A stretch of 64,000 bases of DNA, from positions 144,301,536 through 144,365,535 of the forward strand of contig NC_134458.1 of NCBI RefSeq assembly GCF_047948215.1, in the 5' to 3' direction. Shown here piece by piece: positions 23,300-33,992 of the stretch (its first letter is position 1; every line of letters starts with the position of its first letter). Source of the DNA: Lycorma delicatula. Lineage: Eukaryota > Arthropoda > Insecta > Hemiptera > Fulgoridae. A program made the position numbers and the translations under genes. Under the pieces are notes generated by a model. The model searched no databases. It worked only from the letters and a program-made list of their open reading frames with translations, and had not been told where the DNA came from.

Positions 23300-23960
23300 A
23301 TGTGAGTAAAAGTTTGTTTTATATACGACATGAACGCTTACGATACTGTCTGGACAAGGAAATACCTGCAGATGAAGCTGGATTCGTCAAAGAAAAGAGT
23401 ACACGCAGGTGTAAAAATCTGAGGCAAGTATTGAAGGAGATGCGCGTTCCTGACCATCTTGTTACCCTCATTCGAAACTTATATGTAAAGAAAAGCGCGG
23501 TGGTTAGACTGGAAAATGACACTACGGAGCCCTTTTACCCGTCTAGAAGAGTACGACAGGGATGTATTTTGTCTCCAATCTTATTCAGCACTTAGAGCGA
23601 ATATCTTATGCGGGAGAGCCTGAAAAACTGGCATGGCAATGTACGAACAAGAGTCTGGTGTATAACCAACATAAGGTTTGCTGACCATAGGACCATATTT
23701 ATGGGCTCTGAAATTGAAATGAAGGAAATCGTCGACCGAGTTCACTAAGAAAGTAAGGCACTAAGGTTGAAATTAAACACCGGATAAACAAAAGTTATGA
23801 TCGTAGACAGAGGAAACGATCTTCCATTCAGTAATGCGCTGTGCTATTTTGAAAAAGTATTTCGTATGTTTAGGATCCATAATAAATAAAGATGGGTGCT
23901 CTTCGGATGAAATATGAAGAACAATTATATTGGCGAAGGAGGTGCTTAGGAAGTTGACAG
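23300..23960 (+). pseudogene. RTE-type LINE reverse transcriptase remnant
   Basis: RT blocks in order are DKEIPADEAGFVKEKSTR, VLKEMRVPDHLVTLIRNLY, VVRLENDTTEPFYPSRR, VRQGCILSPILF, IRFADHRT, VDRVH and TKVMIVDRGND. The sequence between the first two blocks, which should hold the catalytic ..D..KAFD motif, is deleted. The active-site FADD reads FADH. A stop follows SPILFST at 23593-23595, and more stops occur later. RTE-type LINEs copy their own RNA at a nicked target site; this fragment cannot. Its sequence differs from the RTE copies at 26-34 kb, so it is a separate family. Confidence 0.75.
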
Positions 23961-25081
23961 CTACTTAGAGGGAGAAGACTTAAATAAATAAATATTACAT
24001 AAAAATTTGTGAAATTTTTTTATGACTTCTAATTTATTTGGATACTGAGATATGTAAGTGCGGAACTGGGGGCTGTATATATTTTTTCTTTTGCATCATG
24101 ATAATACCTTCCCCAAAAAGTATGTGTCCTCTCAAATGGAGAATTTGAAACAGAAATATAACTTATTGTCGAAATTTTTAAAAAAATTTAAAAATTCCAA
24201 TTTTAGAGCTTTATAGTTATTTAAAAATAATATATTTTTTATGATCACTAAATTTATCTTATTTTAAATATTCGAGTTTATGAATTTAGAAGATATCTCA
24301 TACGAGATGATTGGAACTATAATTGTTGGATTTGATTCCTTTAAAATATTCAAATATTCAAACTATTCTACGAAAAAAAATGATTGATTATTCAAAATAA
24401 AAGTAATACCCATCAGAAATAATTTCCGCTGAAAATTCAGTAACAATAATTTATAATTAATGGACAAATTGTGCTTAGTTTAAAACGTTTTAATCCAAGA
24501 AATCTGCATTTTTTATGACTTAGTATTTTTATTAATTGTCTAACGTACTCGAGGTTCTTCATAAAATAAACGATATCTACTTTTTTCTTTTGATTAAAAT
24601 AAATGGGTGCAATTTTCTAATGGACAGGCGTTCCTAAGGTTACACCTTGACCAATAGAAAACAGCGGTTTTTTTTGGGTCAAGGGCTAAACACTGTACAT
24701 CAACCCAGTAGCATTTAATTAGTAAATGTATAATATTATCAGTAAAAATATAACTGAACGGCCAATGCAGTATTAGATCTGATATAATAATGCAAAATAT
24801 GCCCAAATTTATTTAACTACAATAAATTATTTATTTGTATAATTATTGTTCTACAAAATAATTTACAAATAATATGTATTTAATTCATTTTATTATGACT
24901 TATATTGAATTTTTCTAAGAAATACAAAGCTTGAGTTTAAATAAGTCAGCGTTTTAAATAATAAAAATGCAGTTAAAAACGTAAGTTGTATTTCAATCTT
25001 AGAATATTTACTTAAGGTAAAAATGGTACATGAGATAGAGATAGATATAGAGGATGAAAGAGAGAGAGAGAGAGAGAGAGA

Positions 25082-25117
<36 letters not shown>

Positions 25118-26058
25118 GAGAGAGAGAGCGAGAGAGAATTAAATTTTAGCCTCAGTTAAATTACGAATTCAAACGTGACTTGTGACTATTAACCGCTATC
25201 GCCTTAAATATGACTAACAAATCACTTCTACAACTTTTTTCGCTTCTTATAGCCACAAATTATTATAAAATTATAATAAATCTATTTTCAAAATTTTACT
25301 CTTCTTTCTGCAAATAAAAAATGAAAAGAAAATATCCTGTTTATAAATTTCTAAGCGAAGAAAACTTAATGAATTTTTTATGACTCATTTCTTTAAAAGG
25401 ATATTTTGTTTTTAGGTTATTAAGTAACTCGGTTTTACCTGGAAATGGGTGTGCAGTTCAACCCAATACAAGCACGATAAAGCACAAGCACAATACAAGC
25501 ACAATACAACCCAATACAAGTAGTAGTTTAACATCACTCTTTTGAGAAAAATATATATAGAAGCAAGTTTATTTTTAGTTTAACTTTTAGCAAATTATTT
25601 ATTACTTATTTAAAAATTTATATCAATTAGAATTTATAGATTCATTTAATGTGGCATAATCAAACGCTTGTAGATAACCTTATATGAAATATAAATGTAT
25701 TAAAAAAAAATCACAGCCGTCTTCAACAGTTACAAGCATCCCATTCCCGCCTTACTAGAGTAAGGAAAGAAATACTTTAACTTTTTCAATGAGCAATACA
25801 CCGTTTCGTATCATAGACTAATCTTACTGAAATTTAAATAATATTCAACCCTATAAATTCACTTATCATAGAAATTGATTGTTTACTGGTATATGAACAA
25901 CTGATAATCTTGGTGATGAAAACTGATCCATCTTATTCCTCTTTTTACATCAGATAATTTAAGTGCATCACAATCATCAGAATGACTGTGTTAAACCTAG
26001 TATAAAGAAATACATTAATGTCATCTAGATTTGTACATACAGATTTAATAAATTTCAT
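23961..26058. other. AT-rich spacer with (GA)n/(TG)n cluster
   Basis: No gene is visible. A (GA)n-(TG)n-(GA)n compound microsatellite occupies 25059-25137. A short tandem of CAATACAAGCA-like words lies near 25463-25530. Confidence 0.5.
25059..25137. repeat. Compound microsatellite (GA)n(TG)n(GA)n
   Basis: (GA)n 25059-25082, (TG)n 25086-25112, then (GA)n again with two imperfections to 25137. Confidence 0.95.
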
Positions 26059-26238
26059 TCATTCATTGTGTTCTGCCAATGGGGCAGGTCTTGCCATGGC
26101 TGCTCTCCAGTTGCTCCTGTCCTGTGCAAGGGTTTTTGTTTCCGTATATTTTCCTCTTTCCACAACCCCATTAATCAAATGAAATCTTCTTCTTCCCCTT
26201 TCTCTCTTCCCATTTACTAATCCTTCTACTGCATCTAT
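26045..26238 (-). pseudogene. RTE family 2 LINE C-terminus and tail
   Basis: On the minus strand this reads IDAVEGLVNGKRERGRRRFH then INGVVERGKYTETKTLAQ and DRSNWRAAMARPAPLAEHNE, followed by a stop and a GAATGAATGAAATT tail. It resembles the end of the decayed LINE at 61 kb (EGLVN..., MKKFQMMDGIMEKGKYAG). It directly abuts the poly(A) of the family-1 RTE copy to its right. The upstream part of family 2 is not present on the other side of that copy. Confidence 0.7.
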
Positions 26239-27892
26239 TTTTTTTTTGTCTTCAGTCATTTGACTAGTTTGATGCAGCTCTCCAAGATTCCCGCTAGTAG
26301 TTTCATTTCAGTATACCCTCTACATCATACATCCCTAACAATTTGTTTTACATATTCCAAACGTGGCCTGCCTACACATTTTTTCCTTCTACCTGTCCTG
26401 GAAGGACAGGTAGAAAAGCGACTATTCCAGGATGCCTTAGTATGTGGCCTATAAGTCTGTCTCTTCTTTTAACTATATTTTTCCAAATGCTTGTTTCTTC
26501 ATCTATTTGTCGCAATACCTCTTCATTTGTCACTTTATCCACCCATCTGATTTTTAACATTCTCCTATAGCACCACATTTCAAAAGCTTCTAATCTTTTC
26601 TTCTCAGGTACTCCGATTGTCCAAGCTTCACTTCCATATAAAGCGACACTCCAAACATGTACTTTCAAAAATTTTTTCCTGACATTTATATTAATTTTTG
26701 AAGTAAACAAATTATATTTCTGACTGAAGGCTCGTTTCGCTTGTGGCTATTTGGCATTTTATATCGCTCCTGCTTCGTCTTTCTTTAGTAATTCTACTTC
26801 CCAAATAACAAAATTCTTCTACTTCCATAATCTTTTCTCCTCCTATTTTCACATTCAGTGGTCCAACATACATTTCATTACTTTTGTTTTGTTCTTGTTT
26901 ATTTTCATGCGATAGTTCTTGCGTAGGACTTCATCTATGCCATTCATTGTTTCTTCTAAATCCTTTTTCCTCTCGGCTAGAATTACTATATAATCAGCAA
27001 ATCGTAGCACCTTTATCTTTTCACCTTGTACTGTTACTCCGAATCTAAATTGTTCTTTAACATCATTAACTGCTAGTTCCATGTAAAGATTAAAAAGTAA
27101 CAGGGATAGGGAACATCCTTGTCGGACTCCCTTTCTTATTACGGCTTCTTTCTTATTTTCTTCAATTATTACTGTTGCTGTTTGGTTCCTGTACATGTTA
27201 GCAATTGTTCTTCTATCTCTGTATTTGAACCCTAATTTTTTTTAAAAATGCTGAACATTTTATTCCAGTCTACGTTATCGAATGCCTTTTCTAGGTCTAT
27301 AAACGCCAAGTATGTTGGTTTGTTTTTCTTTAATCTTCCTTCTACTATTAATCTGAGGCCTAAAATTGCTTCCCTTGTCCCTATACTTTTGCTGAAAACA
27401 AATTGGTCTTCTCCTAACACTTCTTCCACTCTCCTCTCTATTCTTCTGTATAGAATTCTAGTTAAGATTTTTGATGCATGACTAGTTAAACTAATTGTTC
27501 TGTATTCTTCACATTTATCTGCCCCTGATTTCTTTGGTATCATTACTATAACACTTTTTTTGAAGTCTGACGGAACTTCCCCTTTTTCATAAATATTACA
27601 CACCAGTTTGTATAATCTATCAATCGTTTCCTCACCTGCACTGCGCAGTAATTCTACAGGTATTCCGTCTATTCCAGGAGCCTTTCTGCCATTTAAATCT
27701 TTTAATGTTCTCTTAAATTCAGATCTCAGTATTGTTTCTCCCATTTCATCCTCCTCAACTTCCTCTTCTTCCTCTATAACAACATTTTCTAATTCATTTC
27801 CTCCGTATAACTCTTCAATATATTCCACCCATCTATCGACTTTACCTTTCGTATTATATGTTGGTGTATCATCTTTGTTTAACACATTTATC
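26239..27892 (-). pseudogene. RTE family 1 LINE, 5'-truncated and broken
   Basis: A minus-strand copy of the same LINE as at 31.5-34.0 kb, long stretches being nearly identical. It starts inside the linker before RT (NKDDTPTYNTKGKVDRW). It has the RT blocks GRKAPGIDGIPVELLRSAGE, FIDLEKAFDNVDW, RKGVRQGCSLS and RFADYIVILAE. The second Asp of the active-site FADD reads Tyr. Lesions compared with the intact copy include an indel in an A-run after SIFKK (about 27232-27245), a short deletion after KVMKC (about 26857), and an insertion/replacement at 26387-26402 that makes a perfect hairpin. The 3' end matches the other copy (AGTCAAATGACTGAAGAC plus poly(A) at 26239-26248). No endonuclease part remains. 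Confidence 0.85.
26387..26415. repeat. Perfect 13-bp hairpin, 3-nt loop, in LINE coding sequence
   Basis: TTCTACCTGTCCT (26387-26399), loop GGA, AGGACAGGTAGAA (26403-26415). On the minus strand the LINE has 16 new bases here in place of the ten (TAATATTGGA) seen at 33801-33810 of the paralogous copy. The new bases are the exact reverse complement of 33808-33823. Confidence 0.95.
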
Positions 27893-27904
27893 TTTATTTA
27901 GCAC

Positions 27905-28055
27905 ATGTGAAACTCTTTTTCACATGCAACTATTTTCGTATTGAGTAAATTTGAAGTTTTTATTAATTTTAAGGTGGAAATCTTTTTTATCCACTACTTA
28001 GGACCAGTGAAATTTACCTCCGCCTTCCGACGTGCCGAAAGGGATTTTTATAATT
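27905..28055 (+). repeat. Dispersed repeat Y, copy 2 (partial)
   Basis: Matches 21265-21370: TTTTTCACATGCAAC, TTTTCGTATTGAGTAAATTT, TTAAGGTGGAAATC and ACCAGTGAAAT. It continues with CCTTCCGACGTGCCGAAAG, which copy 1 lacks because the hairpin repeat begins there. The family-1 RTE copy abuts its left side. Confidence 0.65.
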
Positions 28056-29939
28056 TAAATTTTTCATTTATTTTCTGGATTAAGTACTATGCAATTTTAA
28101 ATGCGTGGATATATTTTTTAATAAGATTCATTTTAATGTAGGTTTTAACTTTATAAGATTTTGTCGATAGTGGAAGTCTGTTTAAAACTTCTAAATTAAC
28201 TTACAGTTTAATCCTTTCATTACGCGTTTTGAGTTTACTTATATTCACTCAGTTTAATCATAAATATAAGTAATTTTGTGAATTTTCACATATTTTGATT
28301 TCTGTTGAAAATAATTTTCGTTGTTTGGAATTTATCGAAAGCTTAAATATAATTAATAATTTTTAAATCAGTTAACTTCTAAGACCTCAGACTAATTTTT
28401 TGTAGAATTAGTTTATTTTTATGAGAAGATTTTTACAGCAAATAATAAAGCTATAATATTTAAAATAGCAAAATATAATATTTTTCACGCATACGTGAAT
28501 TTACTACCATTAATTACAGTTAAACGTTTCCTACTGTTTTTTTACAAGTTTTGGCAAATAATTAAGGAATTTTAATAGTTAAATAGATATTAAACGGATT
28601 GTATAGGTAATCTATCTATAACCTCCTATATTAAAATTGATACACAATCCTTTTCTTTATAAAATTTATATGATATAGTGGGAAAATATTTTTTAGACAA
28701 AAATAACGATTACTGTTTGAATCAAGTAATCCTTAATCGTATAGAAAAAAAATTAAACGTATTAATAATACATAATTAGTTTTCAGTTTTCATAAGCTGA
28801 TGTTTAATAAAATTTCATTAAGCAATCAATTATTCGTGTCAAGTCAATCAGTGTTTGTATGCTTCATACGTTACTACAATTCATTTATTTACTGTTACTC
28901 TGTGTAAGCCTAAAATGTCATTCATTAAGCGCCTAGAGTAGCAAATGATGGTAGTTCAAAAAGAGTGAAAATGTAATTAGTTTCCCGCTTTGGTATTGTG
29001 GAAAAGGGTTAAAACCGTCAGCGTTTGTACATGTACATCAGTTTAACTATTGATCGAAATTTGATATAAGAGAGTGGCAACTGCATTTCACTCGTTTATT
29101 GCTTTTTACAGAAATAATGAAAAATGTCAATGTAATTAAATGTTTTGTATATTTGTATGTATATCTTTTAAATTTGTTAATTCTCATATATCGAGTTGAT
29201 GGAAATAAAAATAAGTAAATTAAATTCTTTGTAAATTGATCATTAACTGGCTAAATTTAAACTGAATTTAAAAAATTACTGTAGTTCAATCTTTTTTCTA
29301 AATTATTAAACGTCTACCTAACGTTAAAATCAAATATTCAAAATAACATAACATAAAATTAATTCGCATCGTTTAAAATAACTAGAATAAAATAATTTGT
29401 TATAAGTAAAGAATATAATTTGTTTATAGCTTTTTGTTTTTATCTTTTTCTATACTTCGTTTACAATCAGTTTTACATTATTTACAATCGAAACCATAAA
29501 TAAATGGATTGACAAATAATGAACGAATGAAGAATACGCAAAAATACTCCTCCTGAAATACCGAGATCTATAGTTTACATTACTACTTTTCGTAACGAGT
29601 ATTTACCCATACAAGCGTAATAAAAAAACACATAAAAATAATCACAATGAAAAAATAAATAATAGATTGAAAATAGAAAACAAATTATTAAGGGAGTTAA
29701 ACAAACAACTGATGTAAACTAAACTCAATACAAAAAACATACAGTAGAACAATTCAAATTTAACAATATCTGTCGAGAGCATGATTGACCATACCACAGT
29801 AGCCTTCAATATATCGATAATCCTCAAATAATTCCAATCGGCAGCCGAATTCTTTCTCGTAGCAGACACATAAAAGCAATATAAAAATATAAGATTATAA
29901 ATCCAATATAGTACCTTAGTACCGAATTGCTATCTCTTC
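28056..29939. other. AT-rich spacer
   Basis: No gene, repeat end or RNA gene that I can support. The small ORFs have no motif. Confidence 0.5.
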
Positions 29940-30640
29940 TTTTCTATGTGATCTTTCCATTAATCGACGATCCAGTTGTAATCTCAGATACCCTACATCC
30001 CAACCACCGTAGGGGAAGACACCCACCCTGTGACAATTCCGGTCGTCACACCATCCCCCCGTTCCTTGCCCTGATGGGCTTTAACAAGAGTCGTCTTATT
30101 GACCATCAACATATTACACCTCACAGTAATAAGCCAGGCCTCGGTTGGGATGCAACCAATGTAAATTCGTCGGTAGGCATTCGCTCGGTTATTTTTGAAC
30201 TCAACTTTTGCCTTCGCTGCAGGCCTTATCCGGACATCTTGCATGTCCTAGATCGTTGCCCTAACGAACTAACTAACCGAGTTTGCAGAAGCACGAAACC
30301 CGCGCCTAGTTCTGCATATATTTAGCCAATTTCAGTGAATGTCTCTAAAATCGAGGAAAATTAACTTCAACACACCACCAAATGTTGTTCGCAACAACAA
30401 AACTTAGACCTAGTTCCCTTAGTGAACTAAAGTTTTAGTTCGAACCCCAGACTTAGGTTATTTAGTTCGGACTCCGGTCTGGTCTACCAGGAAGAGGCGG
30501 ATTGATCGCCTACTCCCACTCAGCTTCATCACAGCGTCCCGCGTGACATTCACTTCGTAACCATCGTCGAGATGCCGTTACATCCCACGGCTGCATGGTG
30601 TCCCATGCTCTCTTAGATACCGTACAGTGTTGGTGTGGGA
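29940..30640 (+). repeat. GC-richer dispersed repeat, copy 1
   Basis: Contains CCGTAGGGGAAGACACCCAC, CGTCACACCATCC, GCCCTGATGGGCTTTAACAA and GATGCAACCAATGTAAATTC. The block 30005-30200 matches 63680-63870 by eye. An ORF of 132 codons crosses it (29927-30325), but the second copy is not open in the corresponding frame, so coding is unproven. It lies on the 3' side of a minus-strand Jockey remnant and might be that LINE's 3' part or a separate element. The pair GAACTAAA/TTTAGTTC with a 2-nt loop lies near 30425-30442. Confidence 0.5.
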
Positions 30641-30699
30641 TGTAAATATTATCCAGGCAGAAATGTAGACAATCCCCTCTCCTCTTTGGAAACGTTGCA

Positions 30700-31270
30700 T
30701 GATGTCACTTAGCCGGATTTACATTTAACTGCCATTTACATTGCCATTTTTTGATAAGATTCAATGCGGACTGTAGTTTACTCGAAGCTAAACTTGCATA
30801 ATCGTCAACCAACATGATAGGCATGTCATTCGCAGACGATGCGATTGTCACGAAGTTCGGGCTGAGAAGATCTGCAATGTAGATTAGATTCAAGTTTTAA
30901 CTCAATACTGAACCTTGTGGGACTTCTGAATGAGTATAGGTAATGCTAGATAACCCCTGATTATACCTAACTAGTGAAAAGTAGTTTGAGGTAGTTTTGT
31001 AATACCATAAAAAACGGTTGAGGTTGCCTTGACAAAAACTTATAAAGAGTAGTAAGTAAGAACTTGTCAAAGACTTGTTGCACATCTAGGAAAACCGCCG
31101 AATAAAATTCCTTCCTTTCCAGACATCTGTAGATAATACTAACAATTCTATGAGTCTGTTCAACAGTTGATTGGGTTTACTTCTAAAACCAAACTGATGA
31201 TCTGAAATAATTGCTTATAAAAATCTACCACAGTCTCCGAAGGAAGAGCCTATCAAAGAACTTGGAAAGG
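30700..31270 (-). pseudogene. Jockey-type LINE RT remnant
   Basis: On the minus strand the readable blocks are HQFGFRSKPNQLLNRL, YSAVFLDVQQVFDK (the first catalytic Asp block), VRYNQGLSSI, EVPQGSVLS (from GVPQGSVLGP) and KLQSALNLIKKWQCKWQLN. Stops and shifts separate them. The second catalytic block reads ...MLVDDY... and is out of context. These blocks fit Jockey-clade RT. This is the RT part; the copy at 17.4 kb preserves the part after it. Confidence 0.7.
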
Positions 31271-31521
31271 ATAAGTAAACTTACAGGTTTTTTATGTTTT
31301 ATAATTCAAATATTTTTTTATTAAACAAACTGCTGACATGATTTTAATGTAGTCTAGAATAAAATTTGAGATAGAATTTATGTGTTGACATCTAATGAAC
31401 TGTTTTACTATTATTATTATAATTTTATTTTTCAGCTTTATTATTATTATTTTTAACTAATTAAGATTGTTCCAACGTAATACTATCGGTTAGATTTTAT
31501 ATTTAAAAAATAATAATTAAT

Positions 31522-33992
31522 ACTCTTTATGCTTGCATTTGGAAATGCAAGCATTGGAAAAGGCAAGGAAGGAAATATAGTGGGTGAATACGGGCTGGGC
31601 AAAAGGAATGAAAGAGGGGACCGACTTATAGAGTTTTGCACGAAGTATAATTTAGTAATTGCCAACACCCAATTTAAAAATCATAATAGAAGAATATACA
31701 CTTGGAAAAAGCCAGGCGATACTGCAAGGTATCAGATAGATTATATCATGGTTAAGCAAAGATTTAGAAATCAACTCGTTGACTGCAAAACTTACCCTGG
31801 AGCAGACATTGATAGCGACCATAATTTGGTGATAATGAAATGTAGATTGGGGTTTAAAAACCTGAAGAAAAGGTGTCAGATGAATCGGTGGAATTTAGAG
31901 AAGCTTGAGGAAGAGGAGGTAAAGAAGATTTTTGAGGAGGACATCGCAAGAGGTCTGAGTAAAAAAGATAAGGTAGAAAATGTAGAAGAAGAATGGGAGA
32001 ATGTTAAAAAGGAAATTCTTAAATCAGCAGAAGCAAACTTAGGCGGAATAAAGAGAACTGGTAGAAAACCTTGGGTTTCAGACGATATATTGCAGCTGAT
32101 GGATGAACGTAGAAAATATAAGAATGCTAGTGATGAAGAAAGTAAAAGGAACTATCGGCAATTAAGAAATGCTATAAACAGGAAGTGCAAACTGGTGAAA
32201 GAAGAGTGGATTAAAGAAAAGTGTTCAGAAGTGGAAAGAGAAATGAACATTGGTAAAATAGACGGAGCATACAGGAAAGTTAAGGAAAATTTTGGGGTAC
32301 ATAAATTAAAATGTAATAATGTGTTAAACAAAGATGGTACACCAATATATAATACGAAAGGTAAAGTCGATAGATGGGTGGAATATATTGAAGAGTTATA
32401 CGGAGGAAATGAATTAGAAAATGGTGTTATAGAGGAAGAAGAGGAAGTTGAGGAGGATGAAATGGGAGAAACAATACTGAGATCTGAATTTAAGAGAGCA
32501 TTAAAAGATTTAAATGGCAGAAAGGCTCCTGGAATAGACGGAATACCTGTAGAATTACTGCGCAGTGCAGGTGAGGAAGCGATTGATAGATTATACAAAC
32601 TGGTGTGTAATATTTATGAAAATGGGGAATTTCCATCAGACTTCAAAAAAAGTGTTATAGTTATGATACCAAAGAAAGCAGGGGCAGATAAATGTGAAGA
32701 ATACAGAACAATTAGTTTAACTAGTCATGCATCAAAAATCTTAACTAGAATTTTATACAGAAGAATTGAGAGGAGAGTGGAAGAAGTGTTAGGAGAAGAC
32801 CAATTTGGTTTCAGGAAAAGTATAGGGACAAGGGAAGCAATTTTAGGCCTCAGATTAATAGTAGAAGGAAGATTAAAGAAAAACAAACCAACATACTTGG
32901 CGTTTATAGACCTAGAAAAGGCTTTCGATAACGTAGACTGGAATAAAATGTTCAGCATTTTAAAAAAATTAGGGTTCAAATACAGAGATAGAAGAACAAT
33001 TGCTAACATGTACAGGAACCAAACAGCAACAATAACAATTGAAGAACATAAGAAAGAAGCCCTAATAAGAAAGGGAGTCCGACAAGGATGTTCCCTATCG
33101 CCGTTACTTTTTAATCTTTACATGGAACTAGCAGTTAATGATGTTAAAGAACAATTTAGATTCGGAGTAACAGTACAAGGTGAAAAGATAAAGATGCTAC
33201 GATTTGCTGATGATATAGTAATTCTAGCCGAGAGTAAAAAGGATTTAGAAGAAACAATGAACGGCATAGATGAAGTCCTACACAAAAACTATCGCATGAA
33301 AATAAACAAGAACAAAACAAAAGTAATGAAATGTAGTAGAAATAACAAAGATGGACCACTGAATGTGAAAATAGGAGGAGAAAAGATTATGGAGGTAGAA
33401 GAATTTTGTTATTTGGGAAGTAAAATTACTAAAGATGGACGATGCAGGAGAGATATAAAATGCCGAATAGCACAAGCTAAACGAGCCTTCAGTAAGAAAT
33501 ATAATTTGTTTACATCAAAAATGAATTTAAATGTCAGGAAAAGATTTTTGAAAGTGTATGTTTGGAGTGTCGCTTTATATGGAAGTGAAACTTGGACAAT
33601 CGGAGTATCTGAGAAGAAAAGATTAGAAGCTTTTGAAATGTGGTGCTATAGGAGAATGTTAAAAATCAGATGGGTTTATAAAGTGACAAATGAAGAGGTA
33701 TTGCGGCAAATAGATGAAGAAAGTAGCATTTGGAAAAATATAGTTAAAAGAAGAAACAGACTTATAGGCCACATACTAAGGCATCCTGGAATAGTCGCTT
33801 TAATATTGGAAGGACAGGTAGAAGGGAAAAATTGTGTAGGCAGGCCACGTTTGGAGTATGTAAAACAAATTGTTGGGGATGTAGGATGTAGAGGGTATAC
33901 TGAAATGAAACGACTAGCACTAGATAGGGAATCTTGGAGAGCTGCATCAAACTAGTCAAATGACTGAAGACAACAAAAAAAAACTCTTTATG
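31522..33992 (+). mobile_element. Young RTE LINE insertion with 10-bp TSD
   Basis: ACTCTTTATG occurs at 31522-31531 and again at 33983-33992, just after the poly(A) of the element (33974-33982). This is a target-site duplication of target-primed reverse transcription. Between them lies a 5'-truncated LINE of RTE family 1. The 5' junction carries an 11-base filler (31532-31542) that is largely the reverse complement of the adjacent LINE start. The intact duplication and uninterrupted ORF indicate a recent insertion. Confidence 0.9.
31529..33955 (+). CDS. RTE-type LINE endonuclease (partial)-reverse transcriptase
   Basis: An 808-codon ORF of a non-LTR retrotransposon. Residues 5-105 are the C-terminal half of an apurinic-like (EEP) endonuclease, with YQIDYIMVKQRF and the catalytic SDHNL at 96-100; the N-terminal half is lost by 5' truncation. 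A basic linker follows (110-320). The RT comes next: APGIDGIPVELL (333-344), FIDLEKAFD (first catalytic Asp about 461), KGVRQGCSLSPLLF (515-528) and RFADDIVILAE with an intact FADD (559-562). The C-terminal domain ends in GRPRLEYVKQI and DRESWRAASN. The start ATG lies inside the target-site duplication and hairpin, so it is fortuitous and not the family's own start. With half of the endonuclease missing it should not self-mobilise, but the RT may be enzymatically intact. RTE assignment is by resemblance of RT and C-terminus. Confidence 0.85.
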   Translation: MLAFGNASIGKGKEGNIVGEYGLGKRNERGDRLIEFCTKYNLVIANTQFKNHNRRIYTWKKPGDTARYQIDYIMVKQRFRNQLVDCKTYPGADIDSDHNLVIMKCRLGFKNLKKRCQMNRWNLEKLEEEEVKKIFEEDIARGLSKKDKVENVEEEWENVKKEILKSAEANLGGIKRTGRKPWVSDDILQLMDERRKYKNASDEESKRNYRQLRNAINRKCKLVKEEWIKEKCSEVEREMNIGKIDGAYRKVKENFGVHKLKCNNVLNKDGTPIYNTKGKVDRWVEYIEELYGGNELENGVIEEEEEVEEDEMGETILRSEFKRALKDLNGRKAPGIDGIPVELLRSAGEEAIDRLYKLVCNIYENGEFPSDFKKSVIVMIPKKAGADKCEEYRTISLTSHASKILTRILYRRIERRVEEVLGEDQFGFRKSIGTREAILGLRLIVEGRLKKNKPTYLAFIDLEKAFDNVDWNKMFSILKKLGFKYRDRRTIANMYRNQTATITIEEHKKEALIRKGVRQGCSLSPLLFNLYMELAVNDVKEQFRFGVTVQGEKIKMLRFADDIVILAESKKDLEETMNGIDEVLHKNYRMKINKNKTKVMKCSRNNKDGPLNVKIGGEKIMEVEEFCYLGSKITKDGRCRRDIKCRIAQAKRAFSKKYNLFTSKMNLNVRKRFLKVYVWSVALYGSETWTIGVSEKKRLEAFEMWCYRRMLKIRWVYKVTNEEVLRQIDEESSIWKNIVKRRNRLIGHILRHPGIVALILEGQVEGKNCVGRPRLEYVKQIVGDVGCRGYTEMKRLALDRESWRAASN

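Noticed and set aside
26859..27196. Active reverse transcriptase in the minus-strand RTE copy
   Set aside because: The active-site FADD reads FADY, and frame breaks lie on both sides.
29927..30325. 132-codon ORF as a host gene
   Set aside because: The stretch is a repeat, and the second copy at 63.66 kb is not open in that frame.
32152..33475. Minus-strand ORFs of 65-148 codons
   Set aside because: They are antisense shadows of the RTE ORF 31529-33955.
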